From contig DDQZ01000044.1 of assembly GCA_002343505.1 (NCBI GenBank), positions 1 through 50,704 of the forward strand: a DNA stretch of 50,704 nt. Reading direction: 5' to 3'. Below are positions 44,286-50,704 of the stretch, piece by piece. Origin of the DNA: Verrucomicrobiaceae bacterium UBA2429 (lineage in GTDB: Bacteria; Verrucomicrobiota; Verrucomicrobiia; Verrucomicrobiales; Verrucomicrobiaceae). Under the pieces are notes generated by a model, which searched no databases, was not told where the DNA came from, and saw only the letters and a program-made list of their open reading frames with translations. The position numbers and the translations under genes are program-made. How positions within the stretch are numbered: the first letter of the stretch is position 1; the number at the start of each line of letters is the position of its first letter.

Positions 44286-44705
44286 ATGGGACTCTTCGAC
44301 ACACTCGCCAAACAAGCGCTCGGCGGCGGCAACCCGGGCGACATCCTCTCCAGCCTGCTCAAGGAATCCGGCGGCCTCGATGGCTTGAGGGAAAAATTTC
44401 AAGACGCCGGTCTCGGCGAGGCTTTTGCCTCCTGGGTGGGCGGCGGTGACAATCACAACGTGCAGCCCGCGCAGATCAGGCAGGCGCTCGGCGACGAGGC
44501 GCTCCAGAGGCTCGCCGGCAAGCTCGGCTTCAATCCGCAGATGCTGCTGCCCCTGCTCTCCCAGTTCCTGCCCCAGGTCATAGACAAGCTGACCCCGAAC
44601 GGCAGCATTGAAAACTCCAGCCCCGCCGCCGAGCAAATCCAGCAAGTGCTCGCCTCCGTGATGAAGAACGGCCTCGGCGGCTTGTTCGGGCGCACGCCCG
44701 GCTGA
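44286..44705 (+). CDS. YidB-like DUF937 protein
   Basis: 139 residues from ATG 44286 (MGLFDTLAKQALGGG). It shows the DUF937/YidB pattern: GGLDGLREKFQDAGLGEAFA, SWVGGGDNHNVQPAQIRQAL, LQRLAGKLGFNPQMLLPLLS, LPQVIDKLTPNGSI. The function is unknown. It has no signal peptide. Its stop codon ends at 44705, directly against the stop of the convergent gene at 44706, leaving no terminator space between them. Confidence 0.85.
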   Translation: MGLFDTLAKQALGGGNPGDILSSLLKESGGLDGLREKFQDAGLGEAFASWVGGGDNHNVQPAQIRQALGDEALQRLAGKLGFNPQMLLPLLSQFLPQVIDKLTPNGSIENSSPAAEQIQQVLASVMKNGLGGLFGRTPG

Positions 44706-45284
44706 TCACGCGCCCCTCGGATTCGCGCGCCTCTTTCGCAGCCAGGCCAGCGCTGCCAGCAAGCCCAGGAAGGCGCCGAGATAGCTGCCGTTATGTATCC
44801 ACCCGGCGCGGACAAAGGCCGCCGTGTCCTGGACATGGAACATGGCGGTCATGCCGCGCCAGTTTTCAGAACGCGGGTCCTCCGCCTCCGGGGCCAGCAC
44901 ACCCGCCGTCACACCGGCAAAAAACGTCACCACCAGCATCATCAACACGCCTTTCCCGCACAGGCGCGCGGCCGCGCCGGGAGTCATGCGCGGGAGCGTC
45001 ATCCTGCCCATGAACCAGGCGGCGAAAAAACCCACCCATGCCGAGGCAAGGAAGCCGATCTTCGCCGCCAGCAGCCTTGGCGGTTGATGAAAGTCCAGGT
45101 AAAAAAACTGCGCGAATTTGAAACGGGTGAAGTATTCAGGTCCGATGCTGTAGGTCACGAGATCATGCAAGACGCCGTAAACGCCGGCGATCAGCGCGCC
45201 GCAGAGGCCGAACAATCCCAGCCACAAAAACTGCCGTAGCGTCAGTTGTGGATAGAGCAGGCGGCTGAGGCGCGCGCGATTCAC
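44706..45284 (-). CDS. small multi-pass membrane protein, unknown
   Basis: 192 residues starting at GTG 45284, which overlaps the upstream gene's TGA (GTGA at 45281-45284 read on the minus strand). Four hydrophobic segments are visible: FLWLGLFGLCGALIAGVYGV, KIGFLASAWVGFFAAWFMG, GVLMMLVVTFFAGVTAGVLA and SYLGAFLGLLAALAWL. No known family was recognised. Tight coupling with the gene before it suggests the two work together at the envelope. Confidence 0.7.
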   Translation of the reverse strand: MNRARLSRLLYPQLTLRQFLWLGLFGLCGALIAGVYGVLHDLVTYSIGPEYFTRFKFAQFFYLDFHQPPRLLAAKIGFLASAWVGFFAAWFMGRMTLPRMTPGAAARLCGKGVLMMLVVTFFAGVTAGVLAPEAEDPRSENWRGMTAMFHVQDTAAFVRAGWIHNGSYLGAFLGLLAALAWLRKRRANPRGA

Positions 45285-45820
45285 GGGCGGGACAGGCCTT
45301 CGGGCAGTTCGGCCAGCCTCTCCACGCCGGTGACATCGTGAAAAAACCACGGCTTTCCGCTCGCGAGCTTGTGGATGACGGTGCGGCTGGCGTACTTCAC
45401 CCCGTCGTGCTCCCTCCACTCGCTGAAGCGGTAAAAATCGCCGCGCCAGTCCAGGCGGCGCAGCAGGTGGGTGTCCGCGCTGAACCACAGGTCCATGGCC
45501 GGCTCCACCGTGCCGCTGACGCGCAGGCGCAGACATTGGCAGCCCTCGTCTTCGAGCGCGGGCAGGGCCTCGGTCTTGGTGCCGGGGTCGGTGAGGATGC
45601 CGAGCGTCCAGGCCCACACGTCATACTTCGCGGGCTCGTCGGCGCGCTCCTTTTTGCCCAGCCACCAGAACTTCGGCGGCTCGATCACGGACTCGCGGCT
45701 GGAGCGCTTTTTGCCCTCCTCCGGCTCAGGTGTCGAGCCGAAGTGAAAGGTCTCCTTGATGCGGAAAAGGGTGAGCACTTTGTCCCTGCCGCCGATGGCC
45801 GCCAGGTCCTGACCCGCCAT
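45281..45820 (-). CDS. LolA-like outer-membrane lipoprotein-sorting-type protein
   Basis: 179 residues from ATG 45820. AAIGGRDKVLTLFRIKETFH followed by lipid-carrier-like strands (CLRLRVSGTVEPAMDLWFSA, LLRRLDWRGDFYRFSEWREH, DGVKYASRTVIHK) resembles the DUF4292/LolA-type beta-sheet domain. A signal peptide would be expected but is absent in this frame. A leucine-rich start (MPRHLSFLLLRA) exists in another frame just upstream near 45890, so a frameshift or a wrong start is possible. It is coupled to the downstream membrane protein by a 4-bp overlap. Confidence 0.55.
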   Translation of the reverse strand: MAGQDLAAIGGRDKVLTLFRIKETFHFGSTPEPEEGKKRSSRESVIEPPKFWWLGKKERADEPAKYDVWAWTLGILTDPGTKTEALPALEDEGCQCLRLRVSGTVEPAMDLWFSADTHLLRRLDWRGDFYRFSEWREHDGVKYASRTVIHKLASGKPWFFHDVTGVERLAELPEGLSRP

Positions 45821-46048
45821 CGTCCCCGCTCCGGGCGTCCGGGCTGTGGGGCTGCGCGGAGGAGAAGGAATGAAAGGTGGCGCGGCATGACCGCATCAAC
45901 GCAAGGGACGGCCCGTTTGTCACGCGGCATCTGTGCCGCCTTCGTGCTTCAAACCGAATTTCGAACTTCGGCCTTTTTTTGCGTGCCATGACGGGCCGGG
46001 TCGTTATCATCGGCGCGCTTTTCAGCATCAAATCCAAACACACCCACC

Positions 46049-47080
<1,032 letters not shown>

Positions 47081-47096
47081 TCCATCATCTTCAGAA

Positions 47097-47125
47097 CCCC
47101 GCAGGTCCGCGCCTGCGGGGTTTTT
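47097..47125 (+). terminator. rho-independent terminator
   Basis: A perfect 9-bp stem CCCCGCAGG / CCTGCGGGG (47097-47105 and 47112-47120) with a 6-base loop is followed by five Ts. It lies 17 bp after the isomerase-like gene and probably ends its transcript. Confidence 0.88.
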
Positions 47126-47202
47126 CTTGCGCGCGCGCGCCGCGCATCCATCAGAGTGCGAGAAACGAATCCGTCACACACCGCGCCAAGTCTCCCCCTT
47201 TC

Positions 47203-47595
47203 ATGTCCGATCTGCCTTTCTTCGTCGCCGTCCAGACCGCCGTGGCCAAGGATCCACGCTACGACCCGCACGCCTACGAGTTCGTGCGCGAGGCGCTGCA
47301 TCTGGCGGCGAAGCATTTCCGCGAAGGGCAGGAGGACCAGCATGTCACGGGCGGTGAGGTGCTGGAGGGTGTGCGCATGCACGCGCTGGCGGAATACGGC
47401 CCCCTGGCCCTGCACCTGCTGCATTCCTGGGGCCTGCGTCGCGGGGAGGATGTCGGGAACATCGTTTATAACCTGATCGAGACGGGTTACTTCGGCAAAA
47501 ACGACGGTGACAGCATCGAGGACTTCGCCGGAGGTTACGACTTCGAGACCGCCTTCACACAACCTTTCATGCCGTCTTCCACGACCCCTGCCTGA
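47203..47595 (+). CDS. Minf_1886 family protein (TIGR04138-like)
   Basis: 130 residues. YDPHAYEFVREALHLAAKHF, HVTGGEVLEGVRMHALAEYG, LLHSWGLRRGEDVGNIVYNL and ETGYFGKNDGDSIEDFAGGY match the small family confined to Verrucomicrobia and Planctomycetes. The function is unknown. No signal peptide or membrane helix is seen. It is the best single lineage marker in the window. It lies alone, 56 bp before the start of the serine hydrolase gene. Confidence 0.85.
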   Translation: MSDLPFFVAVQTAVAKDPRYDPHAYEFVREALHLAAKHFREGQEDQHVTGGEVLEGVRMHALAEYGPLALHLLHSWGLRRGEDVGNIVYNLIETGYFGKNDGDSIEDFAGGYDFETAFTQPFMPSSTTPA

Positions 47596-47650
47596 ACGAG
47601 GGCTTCAAAAAACAGGGTGTCATTTGCTCAAAGCCGGTTTCTCTGGCGGC

Positions 47651-48790
47651 ATGAAAGCTCTCTCCCGCCGCGCCGGCATGAAAAGTCTCGCCGCCTTTTG
47701 CCTGGCGCCGCGCCTGCGCGCGCAGGAGGAGGCCCTGCCGGAGGAGCGGCGGGAGGGCATCGCCGGCATCGCGCGGGAGGTGATGGCGGAGCACCAGATT
47801 CCCGGATTGTCCCTGGCCGTGGCGCGCCACGGCAGGCTGGTCCACAAGGCGGCCTTTGGCATGGCCGACATGACAACCGGAGAGCTGTGCGCGCCGGACC
47901 ACCGCTTCCGCATTGCCAGCATTTCCAAGCCGGTCACCTCCGTGGCGGTCCACCGGCTGTTTGATCGCGGGCTGCTGGCACCGGAGGACCGTGTGTTCGG
48001 ACGCGGCGGCAGGCTGCCGCAGTTCCGCGCCCCGACACCCGCGCATGAGGCCATCACGCTGCATCACCTGCTCACCCACACCTGCGGCGGCTGGGGGAAC
48101 AAGAAAAACGACCCCATGTTTCAAAACGGCGGCATGAGCCACGCGGAACTCATCGAATGGACGCTGGGCGGGATCGCTTTGGAGAACCCGCCCGGCAAAA
48201 CCTACGACTACTCGAACTTCGGCTACTGCCTGCTCGGGCGCGTGATCGAGGCGGTGACGGGCGAGGCGTATGAGGCGCATGTGCGCGCCCAAGTCCTCGA
48301 CCCCTGCGGAGTCACCGGCATGATCCTGGCGGGAAACACGCGCGCCGAGCGCGCCGAAAGAGAGGTCGTCTATCACGGCCAGCGCGGCGAGGATCCCTAC
48401 CGCCCCGGCATGAACGTGCGGCGCATGGACTCGCACGGCGGCTGGCTGGCCGCCGCGGAGGACCTGGCGCGCTTTCTCACCCATGTGGACGGCTTTCCCG
48501 CACCCGCCGACCTGCTGAAAAGCGGCAGCCTCAAAGCCATGACCACGCCCTGGTCGGAGGGCGCCTCCTACGCCCGCGGGTGGAGCGTGAACTCCCGCCC
48601 CAACTGGTGGCACGGCGGCAGCCTGCCGGGCACCAGCACCCTGGCCGTGCGCACCGCCTCCGGCCTGTGCTGGGCCGTGCTGGCCAACACGCGTTACCGC
48701 GACCGCGAAAACCCCGTCAAAGACACCGCCCCCGCGCTCGACCGCATGATGTGGCGCATCGCGCGCTCGGTGCCGGAGTGGCGCGCCTGA
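47651..48790 (+). CDS. beta-lactamase-family serine hydrolase
   Basis: 379 residues from ATG 47651, with a leader (SRRAGMKSLAAFCLAPRLRA) that has a weak Tat-like look. SxxK is S90-I-S-K93 in FRIASISKPVTSVA, YxN is Y187-S-N189 in YDYSNFGYCLLG, and the third box is WWHGGSLPG. This is the class C beta-lactamase/DD-peptidase/esterase fold. It probably acts outside the cytoplasm as an esterase or peptidase; true beta-lactamase activity cannot be claimed. A secreted sulfatase gene follows on the same strand. Confidence 0.88.
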   Translation: MKALSRRAGMKSLAAFCLAPRLRAQEEALPEERREGIAGIAREVMAEHQIPGLSLAVARHGRLVHKAAFGMADMTTGELCAPDHRFRIASISKPVTSVAVHRLFDRGLLAPEDRVFGRGGRLPQFRAPTPAHEAITLHHLLTHTCGGWGNKKNDPMFQNGGMSHAELIEWTLGGIALENPPGKTYDYSNFGYCLLGRVIEAVTGEAYEAHVRAQVLDPCGVTGMILAGNTRAERAEREVVYHGQRGEDPYRPGMNVRRMDSHGGWLAAAEDLARFLTHVDGFPAPADLLKSGSLKAMTTPWSEGASYARGWSVNSRPNWWHGGSLPGTSTLAVRTASGLCWAVLANTRYRDRENPVKDTAPALDRMMWRIARSVPEWRA

Positions 48791-48847
48791 GCCGCTCCGG
48801 ATGCGCTGACAGAGCGCGCGCGGGGCGGCGTTTGCATGGGGCGCTTT

Positions 48848-50404
48848 ATGAAAACACTGCTCGCCACCCTCGCCCTGCTCCTCGCCGCCGCGCTTCCTCC
48901 AGCCCATGCGGCGGAGAAGCGGCCGAACTTCCTCTTCATCATCTTCGACGACATGAGCTGGGACAGCGTCGGCGCCTATGGCAACACCTGGATCAAGACG
49001 CCAAACCTCGACCGCCTGGCCAGGGAAGGCGCGATCTTCCGCCACGCCTTCACCTCGAATCCGAAGTGCAGCCCCTGCCGTGCCAGCATCCTCATCGGGC
49101 GGAACACCTGGCAGCTCGAGGAGCTCTCCGTCCACAACAGCATCTTCCCGCGCAAATGGGAGGTGTATCCCGACCTCCTCGAAGCCGCGGGCTACAGCGT
49201 CGGCCTCACCGGCAAAGGCTGGGGCCCCGGCGACTACAAAAACCACGGCCGCACCCGCAACCCCGCCGGCCCCTCCTTTGACGAGCACAAAAACGAGCCG
49301 CCCGCCTCCGCCATCGGCAAGCTCGACTACGCGAAGAACTTCGAGGCCTTCCTGGCCCGGCGGAAAAAGGACGCCCCTTTCAGCTTCTGGATGGGCTTCC
49401 AGGAGCCGCACCGCGCCTATGAGCTGCACTCCGGCGTGCGTCTGGGCAAAAAGCTGGAGGACATCCAAGTGCCGCCCTACTTCCCCGACGTGCGCGCCGT
49501 GCGCAGCGACCTCGCCGACTACGCCGTCGAAGTCGAATGGGCCGACGGCCACATCGGCCGCGCCCTCGCCGCGCTGGAGGCCGCCGGCGAGCTGGACAAC
49601 ACCCTCATCATTGCCACCTCCGACCACGGCATGCCCTTCCCCTATGTCAAAGGCCAGATCCACGAGGACGGATTCCGCCTGCCCTTCCTCGCACGCTGGC
49701 CCGGCGTCATCAAAGCCGGCCGCGTCATCGAAGACTTCGTCAACGTGCGCGACATCGCCCCCACCTTCATGGAGCTCGCCGGCCTCCAGCCCCACCCGCA
49801 GATGACCGGCCGCAGCCTCGCGAACCTGCTGCGCTCTGAAAAATCCGGCATGATCGAAGGGCGCGATGTCATGCTCGCCGGCAAGGAACGCCACGACCTC
49901 GGCCGCCCGGACAACCTCGGCTACCCCGTGCGCGCCATTCGCACGCCCGAGTTCCTCTACGTCCACAACTACCACCCCGAGCGCTGGCCCGCCTGCAACC
50001 CCGAGACCAACTACGGCAACTGCGACGACAGCCCCACCAAGGAAGTCATCAAGCTGCTCGGCGGGCACTTCTATAACCTCAGCTTCGGCTTCCGCCCCGC
50101 CGACGAGCTCTACCGCCTCACCGACGACCCCCACGGCGTGCGCAACCTGGCCAACGACCCCGCCTTTGCCGAAAAAATGGCCGAGCTGCGCGGCCGCATG
50201 ATGCAAATGCTCAAGGACGAGGGCGACCCGCGCGCCCTGGGCAACGGCGCCATCTTCGACACCTACGAGTACACCGGCGCCAACCCCTCCAAGAACTGGA
50301 ACATCTGGCTCAAGAACCAGGACGAGCAGCTCAGCGCCGAAGCCGAGCGCCTCTCCCAGATCAAGAAAAACACCCCCCGCCAGAAAAAGCAGCCCGCCCC
50401 GTGA
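48848..50404 (+). CDS. secreted sulfatase (CSPCR type)
   Basis: 518 residues from ATG 48848, with a signal peptide (MKTLLATLALLLAAALPPAH). Metal Asp residues lie in RPNFLFIIFDDMSWDS. The formylglycine site is C74-S-P-C77-R78 in NPKCSPCRASILIGRN, with Cys instead of Ser at the fourth place. ATSDHGMPFPYVKGQIHEDG and RLPFLARWPGVIKAG follow. The overall layout is like heparan N-sulfatase-type sulfatases (S1_8-like). The C-terminal tail is Lys/Gln-rich. It is not closely similar to the sulfatase at 38742. Palindromic repeats begin right after its stop. Confidence 0.92.
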   Translation: MKTLLATLALLLAAALPPAHAAEKRPNFLFIIFDDMSWDSVGAYGNTWIKTPNLDRLAREGAIFRHAFTSNPKCSPCRASILIGRNTWQLEELSVHNSIFPRKWEVYPDLLEAAGYSVGLTGKGWGPGDYKNHGRTRNPAGPSFDEHKNEPPASAIGKLDYAKNFEAFLARRKKDAPFSFWMGFQEPHRAYELHSGVRLGKKLEDIQVPPYFPDVRAVRSDLADYAVEVEWADGHIGRALAALEAAGELDNTLIIATSDHGMPFPYVKGQIHEDGFRLPFLARWPGVIKAGRVIEDFVNVRDIAPTFMELAGLQPHPQMTGRSLANLLRSEKSGMIEGRDVMLAGKERHDLGRPDNLGYPVRAIRTPEFLYVHNYHPERWPACNPETNYGNCDDSPTKEVIKLLGGHFYNLSFGFRPADELYRLTDDPHGVRNLANDPAFAEKMAELRGRMMQMLKDEGDPRALGNGAIFDTYEYTGANPSKNWNIWLKNQDEQLSAEAERLSQIKKNTPRQKKQPAP

Positions 50405-50472
50405 GCGCGCAGGCAGGCAAGCGCGGCACAAAGGCTGTCCGCATCACATTCATACCGAAAAGGGGAAACATA

Positions 50473-50704
50473 GGAAGACGCGGGTCTTCCCCTGATGGGG
50501 CGCGGCGGCGCGTGTAGAGGAAGACGTGAGTCTTCCTGGATTGGAGGCGCGGGCGAAATGGGGCGCCTGTGCCGGGAGCGGGGCAAACGGACGTTTGCCT
50601 CCACGGGCGGCGCGGCGGCGCGTGTAGAGGAAGACGTGAGTCTTCCTGGATGGGAGGCGCGGGCGGAATGAAGCGTCTGCGCCGGGAGCGGGGCAAACGG
50701 ACGT
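50473..50704. repeat. 110-bp tandem repeat made of two perfect hairpins
   Basis: Units start at 50501 and 50611. Each holds hairpin 1, AGGAAGAC-GTGA-GTCTTCCT (50518-50537 and 50628-50647), and hairpin 2, GGCAAACG-GA-CGTTTGCC (50582-50599; the second copy is cut by the window end at 50704). A shortened relative, GGAAGAC-GCGG-GTCTTCC, precedes them at 50473-50490: stem kept, loop changed. These behave like REP/BIME-type intergenic elements. Confidence 0.8.

Noticed and set aside
47567..50431. Very long minus-strand frame opposite the serine hydrolase and sulfatase
   Set aside because: Antisense artefact rich in Ala, Gly, Val and Arg; plus-strand genes have catalytic motifs and signal peptides.

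Overview
The window looks like chromosomal DNA of a GC-rich member of the Verrucomicrobia (Verrucomicrobiaceae/Prosthecobacter-like). The evidence is gene content: Tat-signal DUF1501 and DUF1552 proteins, a DUF1592/DUF1585 cytochrome-like protein, a PmoA-like DUF6807 protein, secreted sulfatases, a Minf_1886/TIGR04138-type protein known from Verrucomicrobia and Planctomycetes, and S23-type four-helix-bundle proteins. No rRNA, tRNA or CRISPR array was seen. All family names come from reading motifs; no database was searched.

Layout. 0.4-3.6 kb: a tightly overlapping four-gene operon for an activated surface sugar (left-handed-beta-helix acyltransferase, Gfo/Idh/MocA dehydrogenase, NeuA-like cytidylyltransferase, SDR), resembling the PtmF/PtmB/PtmA part of a nonulosonate pathway. 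3.7-4.3 kb: an AbrB-type antitoxin and Doc toxin pair. 4.4-10.4 kb: a GT9 glycosyltransferase, an iron-type alcohol dehydrogenase, a PmoA-like secreted protein, a large protein with distant GH67-like features, and FabG. 10.4-17.4 kb: two DUF1501 proteins around a UvrA that lacks half of its first zinc module, plus a hairpin-forming tandem repeat array. 17.9-24.6 kb: an NlpC/P60-like secreted protein, a class A PBP with an altered transpeptidase site, MidA-like methyltransferase, ThiD and PilT. 25.3-26.4 kb: another Gfo/Idh/MocA oxidoreductase.

26.4-31.3 kb is the most unusual part. A cluster of gene remnants ends in a 3' fragment of glmS. A 3.9-kb island of six minus-strand genes follows, and then a second copy of the last 70 bp of glmS. 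The two copies differ at one base, which is the pattern expected for site-specific integration into the 3' end of glmS. The island carries a CX5R tyrosine/dual-specificity phosphatase, a 350-residue unknown, two small proteins (one membrane-anchored), a DUF1643 protein and a fusion of a UDG-like domain with an RNase H-like exonuclease domain. Both domains of the fusion appear to lack key catalytic residues. No integrase is visible. I regard this as the best candidate for an undescribed, possibly defence-related, system.

31.3-42 kb: DUF1592 and DUF1552 genes separated by a duplicated four-helix-bundle gene that sits between 19-bp repeats, then GDPD, UbiB, a sulfatase and a ceramidase-like hydrolase. 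41.9-50.4 kb: a Nudix hydrolase, an unknown membrane protein, YidB-like, two small envelope proteins, a sugar isomerase-like TIM barrel with a clear terminator, Minf_1886, a serine hydrolase and a second sulfatase. The last 250 bp hold a 110-bp tandem repeat made of perfect hairpins. The overall theme is envelope and polysaccharide metabolism, with two recent-looking insertions and several families of palindromic intergenic repeats.
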